Translations under genes and position numbers: made by a program
Shown here: piece by piece, positions 52,601 through 57,043 of the stretch
Layout: each line of letters opens with the position of its first letter
How positions within the stretch are numbered: the stretch's first letter is position 1
The notes under the pieces: model-generated
What the model saw: only the letters and a program-made list of their open reading frames with translations
The model's database searches: none
What the model was told of the DNA's origin: nothing
DNA from: Batillaria attramentaria
Lineage: Eukaryota; Mollusca; Gastropoda; Batillariidae
Assembly: GCA_018292915.2 (NCBI GenBank)
Contig: JACVVK020000059.1
Span: 111,001 to 175,000 of the forward strand
Direction of reading: 5' to 3'
DNA length: 64,000 bases

Positions 52601-52690
52601 GAAATCCTCCAAGAGAGTTGGGTTGTCATAGCCGCCGATTTTGAAACTCTCCTGGATTTTCCCAGCGATCCACCAGTGTCTTTCATCCAT
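530..52690 (-). CDS. Divergent axonemal-type dynein heavy chain, 5' 64 exons; 3' part lies beyond the left edge
   Basis: A dynein heavy chain is an ATP-driven minus-end microtubule motor, found in ciliary axonemes or cytoplasm. Reading leftward from the ATG at 52690, I placed 64 exons with GT donors and AG acceptors, about 3,379 residues. Order: N-terminal tail, linker, AAA1 (Walker [11 protein letters not shown] near residue 2273), AAA2 (GKSGSGKST near 2621), AAA3 (GPHGSGKT near 2958; Walker [10 protein letters not shown] near 3022), and AAA4 start (GAVGCHLS near 3324, lacking Lys). Exon phases chain throughout except for a one-base deficit in exon 10. The start has a CACCATGG context. AAA1 begins several hundred residues later than in usual axonemal chains, so the tail is long. 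From family knowledge, divergent P-loops and a long tail would fit a DNHD1-type chain; a lineage-specific axonemal chain is the alternative. The missing part would hold the AAA4 remainder, stalk, AAA5, AAA6 and C-terminus. Confidence 0.93.
797..868 (-). mobile_element. Retroelement 3' tail, second copy
   Basis: Reverse complement of 22848-22916, with TAGTAGTAGTAGTAATTATA in place of the pure (ATT)n end. Situated in the intron between dynein exons 63 and 64. Confidence 0.6.
956..998. repeat. (CA)n microsatellite
   Basis: Pure tract in the intron between dynein exons 63 and 64. Confidence 0.93.
1512..1682 (-). mobile_element. tRNA-derived SINE, family A, copy 1
   Basis: Read on the minus strand: a tRNA-like head with an A-box-like TGGTTGGTAGAGCG and a B-box-like GTGAGTTCGTATCCCG, a body GGCCAAATATTTGTGCTGGC, a tail-domain motif GTGGAAAAGGACGTTAAAC, and a (CCCA)n 3' end. 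The same order recurs at five other places in the window, which defines the family. The conserved 3' motif resembles domains described for mollusc SINEs; I cannot name the exact family. Confidence 0.8.
1997..2088. repeat. (TG)n microsatellite
   Basis: Pure tract of 92 bp ending in GCGCACGCGCG. It begins 44 bases downstream of the donor of dynein exon 62, reading (CA)n on the coding strand. Confidence 0.95.
2132..8158 (-). CDS. Dynein exons 51-62: AAA3
   Basis: Exons: 8094-8158, 7411-7614, 6115-6195, 5666-5735, 5189-5303, 4568-4666, 4311-4411, 3538-3687, 3137-3211, 2800-2970, 2510-2662, 2132-2239 (about residues 2797-3261). Exon 52: [20 protein letters not shown]. Exon 53: [19 protein letters not shown], the FDYxVD...W motif. 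Exon 55: Walker [15 protein letters not shown]. Exon 56: [20 protein letters not shown]. Exon 57: Walker [18 protein letters not shown] (norm FIDDLNMP). Exon 60: [20 protein letters not shown], the near-universal LLPTPxKxHYxFNLRDxS block. Exon 61: [20 protein letters not shown] (LWxHExxRVxxDRL). AAA3 in dynein is a regulatory ATPase site, and its residues look intact here. Exon 53 uses the AG at 6196-6197, because the nearer AG would bring a stop codon. Confidence 0.92.
4069..4160. repeat. (GT)n-(GA)n compound microsatellite
   Basis: A GT block (4069-4132) passes directly into a GA block (4133-4160). Preceded by a C-run near 4028-4041. Located in the intron between dynein exons 57 and 58. Confidence 0.95.
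4968..5060. repeat. (TG)n-(GCGT)n microsatellite
   Basis: The TG tract changes into five GCGT units near 5023-5048. Lies in the intron between dynein exons 55 and 56. Confidence 0.93.
5446..5618 (-). mobile_element. tRNA-derived SINE, family A, copy 2
   Basis: Same head, body and GGACGTTAAAC motif as the copy at 1512-1682, close to full length. It lies in the intron between dynein exons 54 and 55. Confidence 0.8.
6271..6446 (-). mobile_element. tRNA-derived SINE, family A, copy 3
   Basis: Full-length copy with mutated motifs (the conserved GGACGTTAAAC has become AAACATTAAATC). It ends in a (CCCA)n tract at 6271-6286 and sits in the intron between dynein exons 52 and 53, just left of a different SINE. 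Confidence 0.78.
6660..7160 (+). mobile_element. tRNA-headed SINE, family F, about 500 bp with poly(A)-like end
   Basis: It starts with a tRNA-like head: GTAGTGTAGTGGTTAGCAC (A box) and GGGTTCGAATCCC (B box). A long GC-rich body follows with a CATCATCATC-type stretch near 7030, and it ends in an A-rich run at 7139-7159. The acceptor stem pairs poorly, so this is not a working tRNA gene. Part of the body recurs at 57411-57545, confirming that it is a repeat. Located in the intron between dynein exons 52 and 53. Confidence 0.75.
8304..8612 (-). mobile_element. LINE 3' remnant with end of reverse transcriptase ORF
   Basis: The minus-strand frame contains [20 protein letters not shown] then [10 protein letters not shown]. 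This matches the usual last residues of CR1/L2/jockey-like ORF2 proteins (FSxxxPxLWNSLPxxLRxxxxxxxFKxxLKxxLF). A (TTA)n tail at 8352-8370 follows on that strand. Upstream coding sequence is not recognisable, so this is a 5'-truncated insertion. Confidence 0.65.
10300..10515. repeat. Short degenerate tandem repeat around GTGCAGATTTGTRAA
   Basis: The word ATGTGCAGATTTGTGAA and variants recur about seven times at 25-35 bp spacing within an AT-rich intron (between dynein exons 50 and 51). Confidence 0.6.
10632..13265 (-). CDS. Dynein exons 46-50: AAA2
   Basis: Exons: 13064-13265, 12259-12521, 11542-11628, 11121-11228, 10632-10718 (about residues 2548-2797). Exon 46 ends [13 protein letters not shown], the conserved run-in (QLYExxxVRHG) to the AAA2 P-loop. 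Exon 47 then gives [16 protein letters not shown], an intact Walker A, and later [20 protein letters not shown] (norm: NEWxDGIxxxxxR). Exon 48 has [20 protein letters not shown], matching the LDGPVDxxWIENMNTVLDDN block. Exon 49 has [20 protein letters not shown], the standard ASPATVSR motif. AAA2 in dyneins binds nucleotide without rapid hydrolysis, and this AAA2 looks the most conventional of the modules here. Confidence 0.92.
11887..12087. repeat. Compound (CA)n microsatellite with periodic AGTCACAC/ATACAC units
   Basis: Two pure (CA)n blocks flank a middle part in which AGT or ATA is inserted every 18-24 bases. It lies in the intron between dynein exons 47 and 48. Confidence 0.93.
12709..12761. 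repeat. (TG)n microsatellite
   Basis: Pure tract directly joined to the 3' end of the SINE at 12762-12918. Confidence 0.93.
12762..12918 (-). mobile_element. tRNA-derived SINE, family A, copy 4, abutting a (TG)n tract
   Basis: Same family as at 1512-1682, more diverged. The 3' end runs directly into a (TG)n microsatellite at 12709-12761 instead of the usual (CCCA)n end, suggesting that the SINE tail seeded or inserted at the microsatellite. It lies in the intron between exons 46 and 47. Confidence 0.75.
13752..17257 (-). CDS. Dynein exons 40-45: AAA1, normally the main ATPase site
   Basis: Exons: 17058-17257, 16251-16349, 15697-15834, 15151-15377, 14456-14649, 13752-13885 (about residues 2217-2548). 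Walker A reads [10 protein letters not shown] (family norm GPAGTGKTET), with the catalytic Lys and Thr kept. The next segment [18 protein letters not shown] matches the usual NCSDGLDYxxMGxxxxG. Walker B reads [11 protein letters not shown] (norm CFDEFNRI), keeping Asp-Glu. The sensor region reads [16 protein letters not shown] where most chains have FITMNPGYAGRTELP, so the Asn before Pro and the Arg are changed. After [20 protein letters not shown] there is a charged, Ser-rich insert ([20 protein letters not shown]), then exon 45 is Gly/Pro/Met-rich. Whether ATP hydrolysis is retained cannot be told from this. Confidence 0.9.
13949..14204. mobile_element. MITE-like element with imperfect inverted ends
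   Basis: The left end TTAACACTTCAGCCCTGCCA and the right end, reverse complemented (TTAGCCCTTTCAGCCCTCAA), match over about 17 bp. The interior of about 220 bp has no coding potential. Located in the intron between dynein exons 44 and 45. Confidence 0.5.
16496..16825. repeat. Tandem repeat of about 120 bp, nearly three copies
   Basis: The order GACATAATCGGAAGTTCTGC, TGCACGATACAGG, TTAGGACTGACAACAATGCA, TCTGGTATCC, GCACTGTCTG recurs three times with substitutions. Located in the intron between dynein exons 40 and 41. Confidence 0.75.
17411..26307 (-). CDS. Dynein exons 30-39: linker (DHC_N2) with a Ser/Arg-rich insert
   Basis: Exons: 26198-26307, 25587-25746, 24856-25056, 24436-24528, 24055-24254, 23204-23432, 19019-19150, 18158-18292, 17783-18007, 17411-17519 (about residues 1686-2217). 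The linker is the mechanical element that swings across the AAA ring. Landmarks: [99 protein letters not shown] (the near-universal RFYFLS motif), EVLPLLEK, and [20 protein letters not shown]. Exon 35 replaces the usual short loop after RFYFLS with about 55 residues rich in Ser, Arg, Pro and Asp ([20 protein letters not shown]). Exon 39 ends YMHPSG just before AAA1. Confidence 0.9.
18356..18424 (+). mobile_element. SINE family A, 3' fragment
   Basis: Only the 3' domain is present (CCGTATGTGGTGGAAAAGGA then CGTTAAAACCCCAAACACCC), ending in a C-rich run. Plus orientation, opposite to the complete copies at 1512, 5446, 6271 and 12762. Confidence 0.65.
18905..18985. repeat. (TG)n microsatellite
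   Basis: Pure tract of about 80 bp, 34 bases from the donor of dynein exon 36; it reads (CA)n on the coding strand. Confidence 0.95.
20428..20620 (-). mobile_element. SINE family E, diverged copy
   Basis: Shares TTCACACAGCCAGAGGAAAC, GAGTAAGCACAAT, TGCCTAGGGTAGGGGTTG, ACTCGCCGAATGAAATGCGA and AGACCACTGGCACCACC with 58915-59090. Lies in the large intron between dynein exons 35 and 36. Confidence 0.6.
22011..22192. mobile_element. MITE-like element with 28-bp terminal inverted repeats and TA ends
   Basis: The left end TACAGTCAAACCTGTGTAAG continues GCGGTCACC. The right end, reverse complemented, is TACAGTCGAACCTGCCAAGG then CGGTCACC. The 182-bp interior is made of repeated variants of the TIR (GACCACCTTAGACAGGTGACC). 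No coding capacity. TA-flanked ends fit a Tc1/mariner-type non-autonomous element. Confidence 0.7.
22708..22778. repeat. (GT)n microsatellite
   Basis: Pure tract in the large intron between dynein exons 35 and 36. Confidence 0.95.
22848..22916 (+). mobile_element. Retroelement 3' tail with GGCGCC stem and (ATT)n end
   Basis: AGATTGTAAGGCGCCTAGAG, CTCGTTCCCCGGGGATAGGC, GCCCTATAAATATTATTATT. The GGCGCC words at both sides can pair in a short hairpin before the (ATT)n end. The same tail occurs in opposite orientation at 797-868, so it is the 3' end of a dispersed SINE or LINE whose body is missing or unrecognised. Confidence 0.6.
23760..23842. repeat. (TG)n microsatellite followed by a G-run
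   Basis: The TG tract ends near 23820, followed by TATGGT and an uninterrupted G run of about 17. Lies in the intron between dynein exons 34 and 35. Confidence 0.93.
26679..26913 (-). mobile_element. SINE family D, 5'-truncated copy
   Basis: Matches the 3' half of the element at 49441-49856 in order: (AAT)n, GAGTATTGTATAGGCG, TTTCATGAATCGGCG, CACGCTCACGTGAATCACAC and CACGTGGTGCGAAGGGTCAG. No tRNA-like head remains. Confidence 0.7.
27115..27206. mobile_element. 92-bp near-perfect palindrome bounded by TTAA (MITE-like)
   Basis: The arms of 46 bp pair around a centre at 27160/27161 (TTTCCTATAGGAAA). The only arm mismatch I see is 27153 against 27168. Both ends are TTAA followed by CTCTTTGACGACGG. 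TTAA target duplication with CYCTTT ends is the habit of piggyBac-type elements, so a miniature non-autonomous copy is likely. As RNA it would form a very stable hairpin. Confidence 0.7.
29139..35303 (-). CDS. Dynein exons 21-29: tail C-terminal helical region leading into the linker
   Basis: Exons: 35191-35303, 34615-34719, 34191-34351, 33355-33486, 32888-33063, 32308-32464, 29990-30202, 29641-29754, 29139-29270 (about residues 1252-1686). Landmarks in order: [119 protein letters not shown], and [20 protein letters not shown]. The last matches the WxxxxxLKxxIxxFxxxxPLLxxL segment that leads into the linker in all dynein heavy chains. All phases fit. The intron between exons 26 and 27 (30203-32307) hosts a mobile element. 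Confidence 0.85.
29825..29872. repeat. (CA)n microsatellite
   Basis: Pure 48-bp tract between dynein exons 27 and 28. Confidence 0.93.
30298..30569. repeat. Tandem duplication of about 135 bp, two copies
   Basis: TGGCCTGAAAAGCACATGTC through ACATGGCTGCTTATAGTAAA occurs twice in direct succession with only a few differences. The second copy ends exactly where repeat element K begins. Confidence 0.85.
30567..32114 (+). mobile_element. Repeat element K, copy 1, with short terminal inverted repeats, in the intron between dynein exons 26 and 27
   Basis: This 1.55 kb stretch is nearly identical, in inverted orientation, to 59147-60932. It has short inverted ends TATGTTGTTTCCAT (30593-30606) and ATGGAAACAACATA (32097-32110). 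The right end is itself a small palindrome (32079-32110). Shared similarity extends about 25 bp past the left inverted end. Inside are a (CA)n(CT)n tract (about 30663-30724), a purine/pyrimidine alternating stretch (31005-31070), and a plus-strand open frame of 107 codons (31286-31609). The frame has no recognisable domain and shows no transposase signature. Most likely a non-autonomous DNA element, though a segmental copy is also possible. Confidence 0.7.
33959..34167. repeat. Long (CA)n microsatellite with two ATGCATGTGCGC interruptions
   Basis: About 209 bp of CA dinucleotides on the plus strand, broken at two places by the same 12-base variant. That shows a past duplication of one interruption. 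On the coding (minus) strand it is (TG)n and starts 23 bases after the donor site of dynein exon 23. Confidence 0.95.
34415..34458. repeat. (CA)n microsatellite
   Basis: Short tract with one GT interruption, upstream of the acceptor of dynein exon 23. Confidence 0.9.
35824..43161 (-). CDS. Dynein exons 13-20: distal part of the tail
   Basis: Exons: 43041-43161, 42562-42866, 41917-42164, 41099-41253, 40173-40298, 38751-38855, 36539-36653, 35824-36154 (about residues 750-1251). Exon 14 carries the classic DHC_N1 motif [20 protein letters not shown] followed by [19 protein letters not shown]. Exon 15 has [20 protein letters not shown] and a run ending in PGLSTRPG, both well-conserved tail landmarks. 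Exon 16 is [20 protein letters not shown]. Exon 18 ([18 protein letters not shown]) and exon 19 ([20 protein letters not shown]) lack clear family landmarks and are placed by phase and splice sites only. Exon 20 contains a long Ser-rich stretch ([19 protein letters not shown]) that is probably disordered and unlike typical chains. Confidence 0.8.
36654..40172 (-). other. Introns around dynein exon 18
   Basis: Two AT-rich introns separated by the small exon 38751-38855. Contents: C-runs near 36920 and 38000, a SINE A copy at 37630, and the TTAACTCTTT word at 39065. No other coding signal was found. Confidence 0.65.
37630..37762 (+). mobile_element. SINE family A, diverged copy
   Basis: Plus orientation. 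The B-box-like GGTTGTGAGTTCGAATCC and the body TTTGTGCTGGCTTTTTTTCC are readable, followed by CACCCGTATGTGGTGAAGAA and GGACGTTCAACCC. The head upstream of the B box is eroded. Confidence 0.65.
40475..40627. repeat. Facing (CA)n and (TG)n microsatellites
   Basis: A (CA)n tract at 40475-40517 and a (TG)n tract at 40570-40627 lie about 50 bp apart in opposite sense, so they can pair as a long imperfect hairpin. Confidence 0.9.
43240..43560. repeat. A/C-only low-complexity tract
   Basis: About 300 bp almost free of T and G on the plus strand, built of CAAA/CAAAC/ACC words. It lies directly upstream, in gene sense, of the acceptor of dynein exon 13, which therefore follows a very long T/G-rich tract on the coding strand. 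Similar but shorter stretches occur at 35005-35125 and 43801-43860. Confidence 0.85.
43607..46958 (-). CDS. Dynein exons 7-12: tail with Ser/Gly- and acid-rich insert
   Basis: Exons: 46750-46958, 45799-45993, 45362-45480, 44556-44773, 44126-44259, 43607-43743 (about residues 413-750). Exon 7 and the first half of exon 8 are low-complexity ([15 protein letters not shown]) and look like an insertion. Exon 8 then gives [20 protein letters not shown], matching the conserved tail helix that in other chains reads roughly GKFxxFxxRLxKIxxI. Exon 10 is very acidic ([26 protein letters not shown]) and then needs a shift of frame to read [20 protein letters not shown], which joins exon 11 ([20 protein letters not shown]) in phase. 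Exon 12 is [20 protein letters not shown]. The 5' end of exon 7 is uncertain: an internal AG at about 46850 gives the same phase. Confidence 0.75.
46388..46663. mobile_element. Element bounded by inverted GTTGGTATAGTT sequences
   Basis: The left boundary GCTCAGTTGGTATAGTTTGC and the right boundary, reverse complemented (GCTGAGTTGGTATAGTTCGC), match in 18 of 20 positions. GCTCAGTTGGTA resembles a tRNA A box, so this may be two head-to-head SINE heads rather than a DNA transposon. Located in the intron just before dynein exon 7 ends, between exons 7 and 8. Confidence 0.5.
46959..48783 (-). other. Intron between dynein exons 6 and 7
   Basis: About 1.8 kb, AT-rich, with a short (CA)n at 47604-47628 and a C-run at 47754-47772. 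No coding signal was found, although an unrecognised short exon here would resolve the frame doubt at exon 7. Confidence 0.6.
48784..52690 (-). CDS. Dynein exons 1-6: N-terminal tail
   Basis: Exons: 52436-52690, 51706-51975, 51104-51255, 50545-50718, 49898-50102, 48784-48963 (residues 1-412). The protein opens [16 protein letters not shown] and continues with the pattern of the dynein tail region DHC_N1: [56 protein letters not shown] and [19 protein letters not shown]. These match the order of helical blocks in DNAH5/DNAH8-like tails, where the tail dimerises and binds intermediate chains. Junction phases are 0, 0, 2, 2, 0 and 0. The ATG at 52688-52690 was chosen because it has a strong Kozak context and lies directly before conserved tail sequence. 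A 5' untranslated exon farther upstream is possible. Confidence 0.88.
49441..49856 (-). mobile_element. tRNA-headed SINE, family D
   Basis: On the minus strand it begins CGGTGGTCTAGTGGTTAAGAG (A box) and GGTCAGGGGTTCGAGTCCC (B box) at 49856-49780. A body with a T-rich stretch follows, and the element ends with an (ATT)n tail at 49441-49459. The 3' half is shared with 26679-26913. It lies in the intron between dynein exons 5 and 6. Confidence 0.75.
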
Positions 52691-53160
52691 GGTGCTCGGA
52701 CAACTCTGACCTTTTGTGGTTACTCAAAAAATCGTGAATCTTGACAGTGGCAGAGCCAGCATGCACCGAGCTGCAATACTTTACAAGCTCGTGCAGCTCC
52801 CTCGTTGCGGTCTGCCTGCCGCCATGTTGCTTGTTGTTGGTTACCAATGCCCGGATGACGCGAGGGCCAAACCGAACTATCTGCGAACAGTTGCGTCCGA
52901 TTCCAGAATGGCGCAATACATTCGCGATCGTCTCTTTCCGTCTATGAGAAATTATCACGGAGATAGCCGATCAGTCGATTCTGAATGGGCGCGAATTTCG
53001 GATTGCCGTTTCGCTCCAATGTTGTGATGCATGCGCAGTTTTCTGTGAACACTATATTCGCACACAGTTCTCTCACTAGAGGCCAGAGATGTCTCTGACT
53101 GCACTGACCGCAAGTCCATCATCGTTTGTCGGTCGGCTCAGCCATTTTGTTGTTCTGTGA
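52691..53160 (-). promoter_or_regulatory. Probable promoter and 5' untranslated region of the dynein gene
   Basis: Directly upstream of the ATG the sequence becomes richer in CpG (for example around 52850-52980) than the introns. On the minus strand a YY1-like word GCAACATGGCGGC lies at 52819-52831. A GGTAACC word, half of an RFX X-box, lies at 52839-52845 on the minus strand, with another at 53389-53395 on the plus strand. RFX sites commonly drive ciliary genes, but a complete X-box is not seen. No TATA box or transcription start can be fixed. Confidence 0.4.
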
Positions 53161-54248
53161 AGTTTGCCATGAGTTTGTGCGGTTTCGGCCGAGCCAGCCA
53201 CAAACTTGATGTCCAGTCCCTTGTTTCCTTCGGTAGCGACTGGAACTGTAGTAAAATATATGGATCTGATGGAAACTTGGGTCTTCTTCTTTCCAGTGTT
53301 CGATACTCTGGTCAGTTCTTGGCCGACAGCCGGGTTCTTGACAGCGCCGAACAGTTTCTATCAGACAGGAAGCACTTATGCAACTCATGGTAACCCATAC
53401 GTGCTTTAACACACCAAGGCAATCCCAGTTCGGCCTCAAAAGTGTACCAAGAAAGTTGTAGTGAAACAAGTGTGTATCGTTCATCATTACATGCAGTCGG
53501 TCTACGGCCGAACTAGCAGCTACCAGTACGCAGAGGAAATGGCATGGGTATATAGTCAGCTGACTTGGAGGGTCTCACGTGACTCACTGATCAGTGACGC
53601 CGGTCGGTTCGTACGTACAGTATGGTCTCTGGTACGTACCGTCGTGTGTAACCCCTTCTGGAACTCCAGATTTCACTGATCAGTTTCCGCCCGTCCGCGT
53701 GTGGTGCTAGTACTCAGTGTCAGGACTACTGCCCTTTCAGTTTGTACTCAGTGAAGCCGGGTCAGTCCAGACCGGCTGAGGTCTAGGCCGCCGGGACTGA
53801 TTTAAAAAAAAATAAAAATCAAAGAAAACCGGCCTTTCACTGACTATAAGGAAGTGAAAATCAAACCGGCGGTACTGACACTGACAGCCGGATTGACAAC
53901 TGATTGACTTTCCGTTGTCAGGGCGGCTGTACAGCAGTGCATTACCTCAAAGTTTCAACGACTGATGTAATCACTGAGTTACGGACGCACGGTGTCCGGC
54001 GGCGGCCATACCATGGCACAAATTTATTAGTCCGGCCGGCCCTGGCAGTCAGTGACCCGTAGTTATTATTTGTTTCGTTCAGTTTAGGCCGGTGACCAAC
54101 TGAGTCAGTGACTGACTCAGTGGACTTGCACGGCGGTACAACCAATTTCATCTTGAAATAACCCCGTAGTCAGTTTCCATCAAATGACGTCATGGACTTA
54201 ACGCTGTGTTTTGCCGTTGCACGGCTGCAGTCAGTGCACACCGCCGGA

Positions 54249-54250
<2 letters not shown>
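53161..54250. other. Intergenic, GC-richer sequence without recognised gene
   Basis: A plus-strand open stretch of 78 codons (53157-53393) ends close to a GTAACC donor-like site, but it has no recognisable domain. The rest is rich in CGGCC and TCAGTGAC words, which recur loosely (TCACTGA/TCAGTGA). Confidence 0.5.
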
Positions 54251-54281
<31 letters not shown>

Positions 54282-54425
54282 AGCTGACACACACAGACAC
54301 ACCGGCACACTGACACACACACACTGACACACACACACACACACTGATACACTGACACACACACACTGTAACACTGATACTGACACACACACACAGAGTG
54401 ACACACACACACTGACACACAGAGT
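54251..54425. repeat. (CA)n and CACTGA-type variant repeat
   Basis: A pure (CA)n stretch followed by a higher-order pattern in which ACTGACAC interrupts CA runs. Part of the intergenic region upstream of the dynein gene. Confidence 0.9.
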
Positions 54426-54894
54426 CATAGCCTCCCAATGACAACCTCGAAATCAACAGCCGGGCAGGCGGCGACGGATGCACGGCCGTATCGTCTCCCC
54501 TCACTCACACCACTGTTTGAGGATGCGCTCAAGGCTACTTGTAACATAACACTGGTAAAACCGATAAACACAAACTGAGAGGCTCACGGCTCTTTCATAA
54601 AGGACAATGTGTTTGATGTACCATGAAGGATGCATTACTCCAGACAATGACTCAAATTTTCAGTGTCAATCCCGGCACTCGCCCAGCCGGATACTGACTG
54701 ATGTGTCCCACGAAAGCCATACATCAACGCTAGTTATCTGCGTAGTATTGGCCCGGGGCGTTTTGTTATTTCGGTGGTGGTTGTTGTCGTTGATCAATGG
54801 GATAACTGGGCGACTTTTCACGCTGATACTTCAAAGGCGTAGTTAGTTCAGTGGCGTGAGAAGTATTCACAACAGGACATTAACTATGTTTTCG

Positions 54895-55013
<119 letters not shown>

Positions 55014-55154
55014 CTCCCCTCCCCCCAAAAAAACAAAAAAAAACCAAAACAACAACAACAAACAAAAACAACAAACAACAGCAGTAGCAGCAGCAGCAGC
55101 AACAACAATAACAACAACCCCAAAACGTTTTAAGTCAACGAGGGATGTTCTATC

Positions 55155-55256
55155 ATTCTTCTTCTTCTTTTTCTTCTTCTTCTTCTTCTTCTTAGTAGTA
55201 GTAGTAGTAGCAGCAGCGGAAGCAGCAGCAGCAGCAGCAGCAGTAGTAGAAGCAGT
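55155..55256. repeat. (TTC)n, (AGT)n and (AGC)n trinucleotide tracts
   Basis: Consecutive trinucleotide blocks: TTC repeats, then TAG/GTA repeats, then AGC repeats. No coding context was found on either strand. Confidence 0.9.
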
Positions 55257-55568
55257 AGTGAATGGTTAAATTGGGACATATCTATAATAATTTTGAAAAT
55301 GAACATCAGTCTATGCCGTACTGGCGGTTTTGAAAATACCCACTGATGTCTCTGCGGGTGCAAAACAGCCACGCAGTGTGTTTACCATAATGATATTCGA
55401 GCGCTGTCCATATTGATTATGACGACAACTGAGCATTATGTTGAAATAGTCTGTCGCCTGCCTGCCGCCGAGCTTCACATCCTGGGGCAGACAGCCGAGG
55501 GGACAGTCGCTTGCATGGTCACTATCTGATTCACTTCTGATTTAGGTTAATTTTCTAAACGGAGCTTC

Positions 55569-56990
55569 AGTCTTTGAACAAAATTTTCACCAACCAGACG
55601 AGTTTCTGATTTTCAATATTATTTTCACAAACGAGACGAGTTTTTGACTTTGAATACAATTTTCACCAGCAACACGAGTTTCTGAGTTTCACACCGTAAC
55701 AGGACAGTCGCTTTAACGGTCACTGCACCACCAACAACACAATTTTCTGACTTTGAACAGAATTTTCACCGACAAGACGAGTTTTTGAATTTTAACATTA
55801 TTTTCACAAACAAGACATTTTTTTTCCAACGAAATTTTCACCAACAAGAGGAGTTTCTGACTTCCAACAAATTTTCAGCAACAAGACGTGTTTCTGACTT
55901 TCAACGTTATTTTCAGCGGGTAAAACATTTTCTGACTATGAACAATATTTTCACCAGGGCGACGAGTTTCTGACTTTCAACCGTTTTTTTTTTTTAAATC
56001 AACAAGACGTGTTTTTGACTTTGAGTCAAATTTTCACCACCAAGAGGAGTTTCTGATTTTCACCAAAATTTTCACCAACAACACAAGTTTCTGACTTTCA
56101 ACAAAATTTTCACCAACAAGACGACTTTCTAACTCTCCACCAACGAGACTAGTTCAAGTTCTGACTTTCACCAGTATTTTCACCAGTAAAATTTTCTGAC
56201 TTCGAACAATATTTTCGCCGGGAAGATCAGTTTCTGACTTTCAACATTATGTTTACCAGGAAGACGAAGTTTTGACTTTGATTCAAATTTTCTCCAGGAA
56301 GACGAGTTTCTGACTTGGAACAAAATTTTCACCAACCAAGACGAGTTTCTAACTTTGAACATTATCTCCACCAGGAAGACGAGCTTCTAACTAAGAACAT
56401 TATTTTCATCGCCAAAACGAGTTTCTTACTGAACCAAATTTTCACAAGAAGACGAGTTTCTGATCTCAAACAAAATTTTGACCGAAACGAGTTTCTGACT
56501 TTGTACATAATTTCCACCAGAAAGACGAGCTCCTAACTAAGAGCACTATTTTCACCGCCAAGACGAGCTTTTTACTGAACCAAATTTTCACCAGAAGGAC
56601 GAGTTTCTGACTGGGAACAAAATTTTCACCAACCAACGCGAGTTTCTGACTTTGAACATTATTTCTACCAGGAAGACGAGCTTCTAACTAAGAACATTAT
56701 TTTCACCTCCAAGACGAGTTTCTTACTGAACCAAATATTCACGAGGAAGACGAGTTTCTGATCTTAAAATTTTGACCGAAACGAGTTTCTGACTTTATAC
56801 ATTATTTCCACCAGAAAGACGAGCTTCCAACTAAGAACATTATTTTCACCGCCAAGACGAGTTTCTGACCTTTACTTGATAAAATTTTGACCGAGACGAG
56901 TTTCTAACTTTGTTCATTATTTTCACCAGCAAGACGAGTTTCTGACTTCGATCAAAAATTTCACCGGCAAGACGGGTTTCTGACGAGCTA
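55569..56990. repeat. Diverged minisatellite, unit about 38 bp, roughly 35 copies
   Basis: The unit is close to GAACAAAATTTTCACCAACA then AGACGAGTTTCTGACTTT. Copies vary in length by a few bases, so no single reading frame is kept. The array fills the 1.4 kb directly before the PAN-domain gene and may include its upstream region. A short unrelated piece (55695-55735) interrupts it near the left side and resembles 55497-55525. Confidence 0.85.
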
Positions 56991-57043
56991 TTCTACCCTG
57001 CTGAAGTGACGAATTCATCAGTTTTATAACAAAGCCACGGACA

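Noticed and set aside
52716..53027. Plus-strand frame of 103 codons overlapping the dynein start region
   Set aside because: No recognisable motif. The GC-rich promoter DNA keeps frames open by chance, and the region is better explained as promoter and 5' leader of the dynein gene.
55785..55973. Repetitive protein encoded by the minisatellite (F-HQQ-EFL motifs)
   Set aside because: The unit length is not a multiple of three and varies, so no frame stays open; the longest is about 60 codons.
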